Positions 34,978 through 44,033 of a DNA stretch of 64,000 nt are shown in pieces. This stretch comes from a bacterium 1xD8-48 (GTDB taxonomy: Bacteria; Bacillota; Clostridia; Lachnospirales; Lachnospiraceae): contig QZDS01000001.1 of assembly GCA_009917455.1 (NCBI GenBank), positions 124,001 through 188,000 on the forward strand. Reading direction: 5' to 3'. Below the pieces are notes generated by a model. It saw only the letters and a program-made list of their open reading frames with translations. It was not told the DNA's origin and ran no database searches. Each line of letters opens with the position of its first letter. The stretch's first letter is position 1. Both the position numbers and the translations under genes were made by a program.

Positions 34978-35889
34978 TTATCTATCACTATTCTGCCATT
35001 TCCTCCGATATTCTGTGGGTGAACAATGTGCATATTCCCGGAAAACTTTTCCGAAATAACTGCTGCTCCCTAAACCGCAGTCATGACTGATAACTGTAAC
35101 AGATTCCTGCCCGTTTGCTAACATCTGACAGGCGGCTTGCAAACGGTAAGCCTTTATATACTCTACGGGTGTCATGTGCAGACAGTCATGAAATACTCTA
35201 TAGCACTCTCTTTCGCTCAGGTATGCAGCCGCCGCAAGTTCCGGGATAGATATTTTCTCCCCGTAATGCTCATGAATATATATCATCATCAGCTTTATTT
35301 TATCGTTGATTTTGTTATGTTCTCCTTTCTTTTCACGCATAGAGTGAGACAGTTCAAAAAGCATTAGCCATATTTCTGTCAGGGCTTCCCGTAGTTTTAT
35401 TTCATACCCAAATTCATCACCAGACAAACGAAATGATGTGGCAATAAGATTCAAAATCCTTTTTTCTGCTGCATTACTCGGAAAAAGCGGGATTACTTCA
35501 ATCTGTGGGGCTGTTATAACAGGTGCAATATATTTTTGTTCAATCCTGCTTCCCTGTTCCCCGCCAAGCAGGGAAACATCAAAAATATGAAGTAGCTGTA
35601 TATTCTGTTCTTTCTGTGATATTGCTTTTGTCATATGGAGTACATTGGAATTTACCATGCCGCCACTTCCGGCAGGAAACAATAGTTTTCCTCCCGGCGT
35701 ATCATATTCAATGCTACCGCTTTCCATGTAAAAAAGTTCCACCGTCTTGTGCCAGTGCCACGGCACATAACGCCCTATATACTTGTCAATTTCTGCCCTT
35801 GAAGCAATATAGGGAAAATCTTTTTCATAATCGGGAAGCAATTCTTCCTTGCTTCCAGTATAAAATTCAATGCTATGGACATTTTTCAT
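34978..35889 (-). CDS. AraC-family transcriptional regulator with cupin-like sensor
   Basis: 303 residues. The N-terminal half is a cupin-type ligand domain (VPWHWHKTVELFYMESGSIEY near 42-62, with the two His-x-x typical of AraC cupins). The C-terminal 100 residues are two helix-turn-helix motifs: SIPELAAAAYLSERECYRVFHD and VTVISHDCGLGSSSYFGKVFREYAHCSPTEYRR. Ligand unknown. It is followed on the same strand by the possible short peptide and the HD gene; it may control those or the ABC transporter upstream. Confidence 0.88.
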   Translation of the reverse strand: MKNVHSIEFYTGSKEELLPDYEKDFPYIASRAEIDKYIGRYVPWHWHKTVELFYMESGSIEYDTPGGKLLFPAGSGGMVNSNVLHMTKAISQKEQNIQLLHIFDVSLLGGEQGSRIEQKYIAPVITAPQIEVIPLFPSNAAEKRILNLIATSFRLSGDEFGYEIKLREALTEIWLMLFELSHSMREKKGEHNKINDKIKLMMIYIHEHYGEKISIPELAAAAYLSERECYRVFHDCLHMTPVEYIKAYRLQAACQMLANGQESVTVISHDCGLGSSSYFGKVFREYAHCSPTEYRRKWQNSDR

Positions 35890-36027
35890 GTCTCTTCACC
35901 TGCACATCTGCGATTTTGCCTGTTTTATGAATTAAATATACTGGAACAGCTCTGCGATTGTCAATCAATATTCCCCCTTTCTCCCACATAGGGCGTTGCA
36001 CTGTTTACAGTTGCATTTATGCTCAAA

Positions 36028-36061
36028 AGGGGCGATTGTATTTTAAAATACCATTGCCCCT
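36028..36061 (-). terminator. rho-independent terminator of the ABC transporter operon
   Basis: AGGGGC..GTATTTT and AAAATAC..GCCCCT pair with small mismatches. On the minus strand the stem ends in TTTTGAGC, 23 bases past the permease stop codon. Confidence 0.75.
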
Positions 36062-36083
36062 CTGAGCACCATTAATCCTTAGA

Positions 36084-38135
36084 TTATGGTTTGATGTTTC
36101 TATTAAATTGAAAATATGTTACTGCAAAATACAAGACATATATCCCCAGAAAACTAACGAATGAAATACCAAAATATAATATCCATTCTGTGTGGATTCC
36201 TGTGTATATCACAAATTGCCGTCCTACATACAATATAAATACCGCACTGATAATAACCGAAAGGATAACCGGGCATAAGTAGTATAAAAACAGTTGTTTT
36301 GCCACTACGTTTCTGATTTTTTTCTTTCCCATTCCCAGTTTGTTCAAAATCTGATAGCGGAATTTGTATTTATTGGAATCGCTTAACTGCTGGACGGAAA
36401 GGACAGTAAACGCTACGCATAAAAATACCAGTCCTATATAAAATAGCGGAAATGACAAGGTACTCATTAAAAACTTTAGTTCCAGGACTTCCCGGCTCTT
36501 AACCTGTATTGTGGCGGGCATTAAAAAAAGTTCTTCACTTCCGATTTTTATATAATCAGAAAGTTCATCATACCCTCTTATTTTTCCGGCTGATTCATAC
36601 AGACTTTCTGATAAATTTTCCGGCACATTTCCGCTTGCCATAACTGCCATAAGTGAAAAATATTTTTTCATTCCTGTAAGTTTTTTATCCGGCACAACCA
36701 GTAAAAAATCCGTTCCATTATGTCCGTTCTGTGCAAAACCCTCCGTCTTAAATCCTGCAAAATCCAGCCCTGTATGTAAACTGTTCTGTGGTTTTTCGCT
36801 CCTGTCTTTAATCTCCTGATATACACGGTTTGGCATATGGATTAAATATTGGTTATCCTGCAAGGCAACTGGCGTTAGCCCAAGCATTTTCCGTAAACTG
36901 TTATAATCAGTGATTCCCATATATACATCATAATCGTAATAAGCGGCGGCTTTTCTTCCCTCTGCCATAGCCGGATCGCTGTCCTTATCGGAAAATAACC
37001 TTAAATTCTGATACAGATAATCAACCATTTCACTTGTTCCGTTTTGATAGACACAATATTTCAGTGTCGCCCGTGGAACGGTATTTTCATTTATCAGTGT
37101 TTCTTCTTTGGCAAAATCGTTTTCTGTGTTGTCACTGATTAAAATAATATCAAATGGATATTCCACATTTAATTGTCTGTTTTGATAATCACTTAGCATA
37201 AATGCAAGTGAACTTCCTACTAAAGCAAACATAAATAACAGGCTTAGTGTTCCCAATACAAAACACGTATTCCGCATTTTAGAGGAAAACTGACGCATTA
37301 AAAACAAACAGTCATTTTTATAAATCAAGCTCCCTTTGCTTTTTATATATTTCATCAGAAAAGCCGAAAGCCCTAAATAGAAAAAGTAAAATGTAAAGGC
37401 AAGCCCAATCATTTCAAATACTGCCGCCCATTTTGTTATCCTTCCGGTAAAAATGAGAAAATACAAAAACAATACATTTCCTACGGAAAGATAGAATAAC
37501 CATTTCCATATAGCGTTTCTTTTCTCGTTTACTGTTTCATTCTGCCTGTCCATGTTAAGCAGACTTATGATTTCCATATTGGAGAATTTCTTCTTATTCC
37601 GAAAAAGGGCAATCATAAAACACGCCCCATACAGGATAATTGTCAACAAGATGCTTCCTGCTGATATTTCTATATTTACCCTGTAATTTTTCCCGATACT
37701 TTTATAAAAAACAAAAAATAATATCTGCTGTAACCCGCTCCCCAAAAGCAGTCCGGCAAAAAGAGCGGCTATTCCAAGATAGAAATTTTCTTTCATGTAA
37801 AGGGCTGCAATCTGCTTTTTCTTCATTCCCGATAATAAGTAAATCGCAAATTCCCGGCTTCTTTTCTCTAAAATGAAACGTGTCATGTAGTTTATCAGCC
37901 ATGCAACAATAATAAGGATTGCCACCGTGGAAACTGCCATAAATGTAACTAACATCGTTCCTGCCGTAGAAAGCTCCCCGTCGTTTCCAAAATGAATCAT
38001 ATCGTAAATATCCTTTGAAAACAGCAAAGAATGAAAGGAAAAAGTGAGGGCTGTTATCATACACAAGGTTAGAAAGTAATTCAGATAATCTTTCCATAGC
38101 CTGCGGGCATTTCGTAATGCAAGTTTATTCAGCAT
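36084..38135 (-). CDS. FtsX-type ABC permease (BceB-like)
   Basis: 683 residues from the ATG at 38135, which overlaps the ATPase stop region. About ten membrane helices: one at the N-terminus (YFLTLCMITALTFSFHSLL), a block of three at 65-180 (YMTRFILEKRSREFAIYLLSGMKKKQIAALYM, the FtsX coupling motif), four more to about 340, a roughly 220-residue external domain, then a C-terminal block (YRILNKLGMGKKKIRNVV). This layout is that of BceB/VraG peptide-antibiotic exporters. Unlike the classic systems there is no adjacent BceRS pair; an XRE regulator is upstream. Confidence 0.85.
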   Translation of the reverse strand: MLNKLALRNARRLWKDYLNYFLTLCMITALTFSFHSLLFSKDIYDMIHFGNDGELSTAGTMLVTFMAVSTVAILIIVAWLINYMTRFILEKRSREFAIYLLSGMKKKQIAALYMKENFYLGIAALFAGLLLGSGLQQILFFVFYKSIGKNYRVNIEISAGSILLTIILYGACFMIALFRNKKKFSNMEIISLLNMDRQNETVNEKRNAIWKWLFYLSVGNVLFLYFLIFTGRITKWAAVFEMIGLAFTFYFFYLGLSAFLMKYIKSKGSLIYKNDCLFLMRQFSSKMRNTCFVLGTLSLLFMFALVGSSLAFMLSDYQNRQLNVEYPFDIILISDNTENDFAKEETLINENTVPRATLKYCVYQNGTSEMVDYLYQNLRLFSDKDSDPAMAEGRKAAAYYDYDVYMGITDYNSLRKMLGLTPVALQDNQYLIHMPNRVYQEIKDRSEKPQNSLHTGLDFAGFKTEGFAQNGHNGTDFLLVVPDKKLTGMKKYFSLMAVMASGNVPENLSESLYESAGKIRGYDELSDYIKIGSEELFLMPATIQVKSREVLELKFLMSTLSFPLFYIGLVFLCVAFTVLSVQQLSDSNKYKFRYQILNKLGMGKKKIRNVVAKQLFLYYLCPVILSVIISAVFILYVGRQFVIYTGIHTEWILYFGISFVSFLGIYVLYFAVTYFQFNRNIKP

Positions 38136-38898
38136 AAATATCATCACCCCCGATTTTGGACTGCATATCAAGAATACTGTTTAAATACTCTTTTTTACCC
38201 ATATTTCCCCGTTCCAGTTCAGAGCATATCTTACCGTCACTTAAAAACAAAATCTTTTCACAATAACAGGCTGAAAATACATCATGTGTTACCATTAAAA
38301 TCGTTGCGCCTAATTCCCTGTTCATAATCTGTAAAGTATGAAGAAGCATAGCAGATGAGTTTGAATCCAGTGCCCCCGTTGGTTCATCAGCAAGAATCAG
38401 TTTGGGATTATTGACAAGTGCCCTTGCACAAGCCGCCCGCTGTTTTTGACCGCCGGACACTTCATATGGAAATTTGCTTAAAATATCGCAGATATGTAAA
38501 GTTTCCGATATACTCTTTACTCTGATTTCAATTTCTTCTTTTTTCCTGCCGCAAAGAGCCATAGGAAGCATGATGTTTTCTTCAATACTCAATGTATCCA
38601 GCAGGTTATAATCTTGAAAGACAAATCCCAGATTTTCCTGCCGGAAATCTGATAATTCCTCCTCTGTCATTTGGGAAATATCAGCCATGTCATAAAGAAC
38701 CTGTCCGCCGGACATTCTGTCTATGGCAGACAAGATATTTAATATGGTCGTTTTTCCCGAACCGGAAGCACCCATGATTCCAATAAAAGCCCCCTTATCT
38801 ACATAGAAACTTACATTGTCAACAGCGGTAACTTTTATATTTCCCGTGTCATAATTCTTTACAAGGTTTTTAACCTCGATAAAATGGTTTCCCGCCAT
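38125..38898 (-). CDS. ABC transporter ATPase (BceA-like)
   Basis: 257 residues. Walker A GASGSGKTT at about 43-51, Q-loop VFQDYNLLDTL, signature VSGGQKQRAACARALV, Walker B LILADEPTGALD and H-loop VTHD. The MacB/BceA subgroup is indicated by the EPTGALDSNSS stretch. It pairs with the FtsX-type permease with overlapping reading frames. A role in resistance to cell-wall peptides is inferred from family. Confidence 0.9.
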   Translation of the reverse strand: MAGNHFIEVKNLVKNYDTGNIKVTAVDNVSFYVDKGAFIGIMGASGSGKTTILNILSAIDRMSGGQVLYDMADISQMTEEELSDFRQENLGFVFQDYNLLDTLSIEENIMLPMALCGRKKEEIEIRVKSISETLHICDILSKFPYEVSGGQKQRAACARALVNNPKLILADEPTGALDSNSSAMLLHTLQIMNRELGATILMVTHDVFSACYCEKILFLSDGKICSELERGNMGKKEYLNSILDMQSKIGGDDIYAE

Positions 38899-38946
38899 AA
38901 TATCCCACCATTCCTTTCTTCTGCTTAAGTATTGGATTCTAATAAA

Positions 38947-39720
38947 TCAGATATTTTTTTCATTCTGATTTCGGAGCAGTATGGAATAAGACCAGTAAAT
39001 TCCTGTGCAAAAAAATGTGATAAAGCTGCCAATACCGCTTAAAATCATGGAAAAAGTAATGCAAAACAGAATATCCATATACTTCATACTCTCAAATACA
39101 GGAAGCCCCAGGCCGCTGCCAACAGCTGCAAATATCAAAAGGCCAAGCGCAATACCTCCAACCAACATTTTCTTCATTTTAAGAAATTCTTCCTGTATTT
39201 CCTTTCGCACTTCCTCCGCAAATACAAGTTCCTTTTTCCGAAGCACCCTGTAAGGATTTTGTTTCAACGCAATGTAAATCACAACAGCAAGTAAGAGCAT
39301 AATAGATATGGTTGTAAGTATTGGCGCAACACTGGAAGCAAAAAAGTAATGTTCCGTAGAAGTATAGGATACTGAATTACAGCCTGACGCAATTCCACAC
39401 GCCGTAGCCAACAGCAAAAATTTTCTTTTGTAATAGAACAGGAAGCCATTTGCCGTTTCTCTGCTTACATAAAACCCTTTCGTTTCTTCCTGTAATTTTT
39501 TTTCATTATCTGAACCAATCGCCCTGTCATCAATCAACAGGTCATCTAATTTCACTTGAAATATTTTGCTGATTAAGATTATCTTTTCTGTTTCGGGATA
39601 ACCATTGTTGTTTTCCCATTTGCTTACTGCCTGTCTGCTTGTGTTTAATTTTTCTGCCAGTGCTTCCTGTGAAAGTCCTTGTGACTTCCGTAGCTTATAC
39701 AGCTTTTCTCCGAATGTCAT
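38947..39720 (-). CDS. XRE-family regulator with membrane tail
   Basis: 257 residues from the ATG at 39720, which follows GGAGGAAAA. Residues 1-66 are an HTH_3 domain (MTFGEKLYKLRKSQGLSQEALAEKL, NTSRQAVSKWENNNGYPETEKI). The C-terminal part has four hydrophobic helices (FLLLATACGIASG, ILTTISIMLLLAVVIYIAL, MLVGGIALGLLIFAAVGSGLG, and a last one), so it is a membrane-bound DNA-binding protein. It lies directly upstream of the ABC operon, 48 bases from the ATPase start, and probably regulates it. Confidence 0.85.
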   Translation of the reverse strand: MTFGEKLYKLRKSQGLSQEALAEKLNTSRQAVSKWENNNGYPETEKIILISKIFQVKLDDLLIDDRAIGSDNEKKLQEETKGFYVSRETANGFLFYYKRKFLLLATACGIASGCNSVSYTSTEHYFFASSVAPILTTISIMLLLAVVIYIALKQNPYRVLRKKELVFAEEVRKEIQEEFLKMKKMLVGGIALGLLIFAAVGSGLGLPVFESMKYMDILFCITFSMILSGIGSFITFFCTGIYWSYSILLRNQNEKNI

Positions 39721-39839
39721 ATTTTTTCCTCCTGGTTCTCGCCCATAATAGCATAATGGCTCAAAATGTCTATCATTCAACTCTGACAATTCCGCAACTT
39801 TAAGTTGCTATTGGTTATTTTCTCCCATAAGCAGCAACA

Positions 39840-40130
39840 AAAATCTGCCTAAAATAATAATTTAGCACTATATCCGACAAATTGAAACAAATAATACAAA
39901 AAAAGAAATATGAAGAATGGAGTAGAATTCCGCCGTAGTCGGCATTGCCGGTAATGTGTAGAACTGGCTGTCTTATGAAGCGTTTTGTCAAGTGCTTTTT
40001 TGAGTTATTGACGCAAGCCCTTGCCTTTGAACATTTTGATTTTTCTATACTTTTTGATTTTGCCTCGCAAGGGGAGGGTTCAAATCGGAAAAGCTGATCC
40101 AGTGCTGTGACACATTTTGCATACTATTTT
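39840..40130. other. AT-rich intergenic region without recognisable gene
   Basis: No frame with a ribosome site or recognisable protein was seen between the XRE gene and the large hairpin. The sequence contains T-rich stretches and a GTTTTGTCAAGTGC segment. It may be old mobile-element debris. Confidence 0.4.
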
Positions 40131-40175
40131 TTTATATTCCATAGATTTCTTGAGAGTAAAAAGTTCTATCATAAA

Positions 40176-40257
40176 AAATAACTCTTCCATATGGATTTAT
40201 GGTATCTTTAAGTTACCACACTTAAGAAAGATACAAACACCACGGAAAGAGTTATTT
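40176..40257 (-). terminator. large two-tier hairpin with T tail
   Basis: Outer arms AAATAACTCTTCC (40176-40188) and GGAAAGAGTTATTT (40244-40257) pair with one bulge. Inner arms TATCTTT..AAGT and ACTTAAGAAAGATA also pair. On the minus strand the structure is followed by TTTTATG. It lies 55 bases beyond the truncated methyltransferase, so it may terminate the metal cluster or be a mobile-element end. Confidence 0.5.
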
Positions 40258-40311
40258 CATGTGTGAGTTTACCATACTTTCCAGAGGTTTACCATACGAT
40301 TATGATGAATT

Positions 40312-40905
40312 TTATTGAAATTGCTTTATGCCGCTTTGAATCCTGTTTCTCCCGGAAAGCTGCCCATAGACATGGACATCCCCTTTGTGCATGACCTTGT
40401 TGGCTATCGGTATCTCAATATGATTCATAAACCACATCATGACACGGCTGTTTGACGCCATATCCCTTAAAATAAACCTGCCGCCCGGACGCAGGACACG
40501 GTGCAGGCTCATAAAGAACTTTTCGGGATTCGGGTAATGGTGAAAGCTCATGGAACAGGTAACCACGTCAAAGCTGCCCGCCGCAAACGGAAGGTTTTCA
40601 CAGTCGCCCGCAACAAAACGTATTCCGTTCATGTGCTTTTTTGTTGCGGTTTCTATCATTTTCCCGGACAAATCCACCCCGGTATAATTCCTGTCCGGAT
40701 AATCTTTCCTAAACATCCCCAGCATTGCCCCCGTTCCGCAGCCGGCATCAAGCAGGTCGGAAAAAGGCTCCCTGACTGCCTCCGCCAATACATCGGGATA
40801 ATCCCTGCGGCACATATTATAAACGCCTGGATCGTCATCATCAAATTTTTCCGCCGCCCGGTCGAATTCTTTCAGCGACAGTTTTTTATATTCCTTACTC
40901 GTCAT
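40312..40905 (-). CDS. class I SAM-dependent methyltransferase, probably C-terminally truncated
   Basis: 197 residues from the ATG at 40905, preceded by AAGGGG. SAM-binding motif I LLDAGCGTGAMLG at about 52-64, motif II-like VDLSGKMIE, motif VAGDCENLPFAAGSFDVVTCSMSFHHYPN and LRPGGRFILRDMA. After KGDVHVYG the sequence loses similarity to the usual 30-40 residue ending and stops near the hairpin at 40.2 kb. In another frame ETGFKAA appears, which suggests an internal deletion. It follows the DtxR-type gene in the same operon. Substrate unknown. Confidence 0.75.
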   Translation of the reverse strand: MTSKEYKKLSLKEFDRAAEKFDDDDPGVYNMCRRDYPDVLAEAVREPFSDLLDAGCGTGAMLGMFRKDYPDRNYTGVDLSGKMIETATKKHMNGIRFVAGDCENLPFAAGSFDVVTCSMSFHHYPNPEKFFMSLHRVLRPGGRFILRDMASNSRVMMWFMNHIEIPIANKVMHKGDVHVYGQLSGRNRIQSGIKQFQ

Positions 40906-40931
40906 TGTGAACCATCCCCTTATCTTTTCTA

Positions 40932-41306
40932 TCATTCCTCACGCAGCGTTTCCCTTGCCAGCGTTTTTAACGCCTCATAGCTTTCCGAACTGACGGCGTG
41001 TTCCATCTCGCAGGCATCCGCCGCCGCTGTCTTTTCGTCCACCCCAAGCCCCGTCAGGAGCCGGCAGAATGTGCTGTGCCGCTCGTAGGTGTCCTCGGCA
41101 ATCCGCTTCCCTTTTTCCGTCAGATGGATTTCGTGTCCATCATCTGCAAACACATACCCTTCCTCCGCCAGCGCTCTAAGCGCCACGGAAACCGTGGGGC
41201 GGGACACGCCAAGCTCCCCCGCAATATCCGAGCCATGTACTGCCTTCCTTTTGGAAAGTGCATATATTGTTTTAAGGTAGTCCTCTACCGATTTTTTCTG
41301 TTTCAA
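40932..41306 (-). CDS. DtxR/MntR-family metal-dependent repressor
   Basis: 124 residues. The start is a TTG at 41306, seven bases after AAGGAG. The N-terminal winged helix (SVEDYLKTIYALSKR, GSDIAGELGVSRPTVSVALRALAEEGYV) is followed by a helical dimerisation and metal-binding region with CEMEHAVSSES, which carries the Cys/Met-x-x-Glu-His ligands of the family. There is no SH3-like third domain, so it resembles MntR. It likely senses Fe(II) or Mn(II) and binds the palindrome at 47.99 kb in front of the HMA/ZIP genes. Confidence 0.88.
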   Translation of the reverse strand: MKQKKSVEDYLKTIYALSKRKAVHGSDIAGELGVSRPTVSVALRALAEEGYVFADDGHEIHLTEKGKRIAEDTYERHSTFCRLLTGLGVDEKTAAADACEMEHAVSSESYEALKTLARETLREE

Positions 41307-41324
41307 ATCCGCACTCCTTTCCTT

Positions 41325-41843
41325 TCATTTTCCTGCGTCCCGTTTCCTGCATAGATTCCACGCCAGCATGATCCCGAACCAGATAATCATGCTCTCGCTT
41401 ATCAGAACATTTGTAAAACCAATCCGGAACGGACAGTCGGCATCATGCTTTTTATACCGTACATCAAAAAATAAATGACGAATATGTTGGTAAATGCCAT
41501 TCCTTTCGGGAAAACAGTATTTTGCCTGATCTGAAGATAAAACCAGTACAGAAAAGGCGGCAGCATCAAAATCTCACTGACAAGCGGAAACCATGAAAAT
41601 GCGTATAATATCATAATATAAAACAAGTGCAGCGCAATACCGTATAAGATGATTTCCGGAAAAGCCAGCGCCATGGCAAGCGTATTCCTCCATGCCGGAA
41701 TCTGTGCCGCGCCCCCGCGTCAGCCAGTATACGCTTCCGTCATGGGCGGTATCGTCGTACATCATCAGTCAGTTCCCGCCGCCATAACACAGGCAGCCGA
41801 GCATACCGCATATCAGTGCTGCTGTCATTTTCTGTTTTTTCAT
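41325..41843 (-). pseudogene. DUF6796-like membrane protein gene, multiply disrupted
   Basis: An ATG at 41843 begins MKKQKMTAALICGMLGCLCYGGGN and then meets an in-frame TGA where a Trp codon would be expected. Homologous sequence continues as LMMYDDTAHDGSVYWLTRG, shifts frame to MALAFPEIILYGIALHLFYIMILYAF, has an internal gap before VSEILMLPPFLYWFYLQIR, and shifts again to end FRIGFTNVLISESMIIWFGI and NLCRKRDAGK. Taken together this is a five-helix membrane protein with at least one nonsense change, two frameshifts and a deletion. The family name is recalled, not searched. Confidence 0.7.
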
Positions 41844-41895
41844 TATAATTTTCTCCATATCCGTGTTGCGCCAACCCCGCGATAAGCCCGAATTT

Positions 41896-43611
41896 TTACT
41901 GCCACCTGTAAACCGCCAGCCTGTTATTCAGCTTTCCTGCAACAACACTTCCGATTTTTCCAATCAGGGAATATTTTTTCATTTCCTCCCAAAAGCTGCG
42001 CTCGTTTATCAGCGTGAGTTTTGCATCAAGGGAGAGCAGATCTCTGCCCGTCACGGTTCCCCATCCGAACTTCGCGCTGGTATTTTTTACAGTGTCATGC
42101 TTTTTCTCATTCATCATTTTGGGGTGCATCAGCTCCACCAGAAGAAATCCCCTGTCAAAGGAACCGGTAATGCTGTTTAACACGGTTTGTACCTGTTCTT
42201 TGGAGAAATACATGAACAGTCCTTCCGCGATCACAATCACAACTTTATTTTTAGGAATCTGCTCTGTCCACCCTGCCCTGAGAATATCCGCCGCCAGCAT
42301 ATGCTCCCGCTCTGTTTCATGGAAAAAATGCTTTCTCATTTCAATGGAATCCGCCAGATCAACATGAAACCACCGGACTTTTCCGTTATCCACACGGGTA
42401 AAGCGGTCATCAAGCCCGCAGCCGATATTGACGCAGACCGCACCGGGATATTTCCGGAGCAGCTTTTTCACCGCTTCGTCAAACATGACCGTCCTCGCGA
42501 TAACGCCCTCATGGGAAAAGAACCGATCCAGTTTTTCCGTGTCAACATCAAGTTCCCTGATAATTGCAACCGCCTTATTATCGTGTATCCGTGCCGTCTT
42601 CCTCTCTGTCTCATTCGCCCTGATTGCAAGCGGTATTAGTGCAGTTTCCTGCACATCGCCCAAGTGCGGCTTTGTGTCAGTGTTTTTTATCAGATACCTC
42701 CTGATATCCCGTTCCAGCATCCGCCAGACGGGATATACCGCTCCCGTTTCATCAAAGAATGCTTTCATATCCCGGTTTAAAGCGTCCATTTCATCAACCG
42801 CGTTCATGGCATGGTCGCTGGCGCAGAGTTTTCCCAATCCGGTGGCACACATCAGCCGGAAAAAGCGCAGACAGGTTTTTCGATAGGCGATGCTTTCATA
42901 ATCCATATCACTTGCCGGGAGGATTGCGTGTCCCGCCCGCTCGATTGCCCGATAGCCCTCGATATTAGCGTCCAGTACCCGGTTCAGACAGGCGGTGTTT
43001 CCCTTCAGCTTGCTCAAATCGCCATCCGTATAGTAACAGGCAAACGCCGCCGGCAGGACAAAGGCCGCGTGGCAGAGCAGGTAGTCCTCCATATTGGGTT
43101 CGTAAACCACCCTGTATCCGGCGCCTGCGAAAATCCGCCCGATCAGTGTTTCATTGGAGGGTGCGTTTTTCAACTGCCCAATGGTAATCTTTTTGAGGTC
43201 AAGGGAAACCACCCGCGCCGGTTCCCTGTGCCCCGCAGACAATGCAAAGGCGAACATTATATTTTTCTCCGGAAAAAGCGAGGCATAATGGGCAGGCCGG
43301 ATATTGTTGCCGACAAACACGATATTCTTTGTTCCGTTTGCCCGCAGATCCTCCATCACGCCATCCAGTTGTGTGTAGCGCACCACAACGAAGATAACAT
43401 CGTAACAATCATTCGGTTCAAGCTGTGTGATGACTGGTACGCGGCTTACGCTCTCCCGCAGATGAAAGGTCTTTTTCATATGTAAGCCGTTTTTCTTTAA
43501 CTGTTTTGCCCAGACGCCCCTGGCTAACAGAGTCACATCCTTTTTTGCATGGTACAGGTTATTCGCCAGATTGCAGCCCAGTACGCCTGCACCGTAAACC
43601 AAAATCCGCAT
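41896..43611 (-). CDS. fusion of ketopantoate-reductase-like domain and LCMT/TcmP-type methyltransferase
   Basis: 571 residues from the ATG at 43611, seven bases after AGGAGG. Residues 1-310 are an ApbA/PanE-like NAD(P) dehydrogenase: Rossmann motif YGAGVLGCNLANNL at 6-19, then FVVVRYTQLDGVME and a helical C-terminal half. Residues about 320-571 are a leucine-carboxyl/TcmP-type O-methyltransferase with SAM motif VCVNIGCGLDDRFTRVD, VDLADSIEMRKHFF and IVIAEGLFMYFSKEQVQ. An oxidoreductase joined to a carboxyl methyltransferase suggests a small acid is reduced and methylated in sequence. The gene is intact among several decayed neighbours. Substrate unknown. Confidence 0.8.
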   Translation of the reverse strand: MRILVYGAGVLGCNLANNLYHAKKDVTLLARGVWAKQLKKNGLHMKKTFHLRESVSRVPVITQLEPNDCYDVIFVVVRYTQLDGVMEDLRANGTKNIVFVGNNIRPAHYASLFPEKNIMFAFALSAGHREPARVVSLDLKKITIGQLKNAPSNETLIGRIFAGAGYRVVYEPNMEDYLLCHAAFVLPAAFACYYTDGDLSKLKGNTACLNRVLDANIEGYRAIERAGHAILPASDMDYESIAYRKTCLRFFRLMCATGLGKLCASDHAMNAVDEMDALNRDMKAFFDETGAVYPVWRMLERDIRRYLIKNTDTKPHLGDVQETALIPLAIRANETERKTARIHDNKAVAIIRELDVDTEKLDRFFSHEGVIARTVMFDEAVKKLLRKYPGAVCVNIGCGLDDRFTRVDNGKVRWFHVDLADSIEMRKHFFHETEREHMLAADILRAGWTEQIPKNKVVIVIAEGLFMYFSKEQVQTVLNSITGSFDRGFLLVELMHPKMMNEKKHDTVKNTSAKFGWGTVTGRDLLSLDAKLTLINERSFWEEMKKYSLIGKIGSVVAGKLNNRLAVYRWQ

Positions 43612-43708
43612 ATTCACTCCTCCTGCTAATTGTTTTTATCATCTTCCGTTTTATCCCTTTTTCAACACCATCGGTTTATTGGAAATAATATTTCTTACTG
43701 CCAGTACT

Positions 43709-44033
43709 TCACCGATTTTTCGGAAACCACGGGATACAACGGTTCACTCTCCTGCAATATTCCTCATATTCCACACCATATAAATTTTTCAGCCACTTTT
43801 CCTCGGTACATTTCATCAGCACCGTCAAAAACAGCCATAAACCACAATACCGCTCCCGCCGCAATCAATAAAACTCCTATCATCAGCAAAACCATCTTTA
43901 TCATAGGAAGGCTTAGATACGCAATGCTCTTACATTGACTCAATAAAATTCCCGCCATGGTCACCGTGATAATCACAGCCACATAAACCGGCCCTGCGCC
44001 ATACAAAGGGAGGTGGTTCTTATTCTTATTCAT
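43709..44033 (-). pseudogene. isoprenylcysteine methyltransferase-like membrane protein with internal deletion
   Basis: The gene begins MNKNKNHLPLYGAGPVYVAVIITV and runs to VLWFMAVFDG, where about 60 codons are missing and the frame shifts. The true C-terminus follows in another frame: LMKCTEEKWLKNLYG, EYEEYCRRVNRCIPWF, ending at 43709. This ending (E-E-x-x-L...Y-x-x-Y...R..P) is typical of ICMT/PEMT-like membrane methyltransferases. The start overlaps the upstream gene by 8 bases, showing that an operon once existed. Confidence 0.75.
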
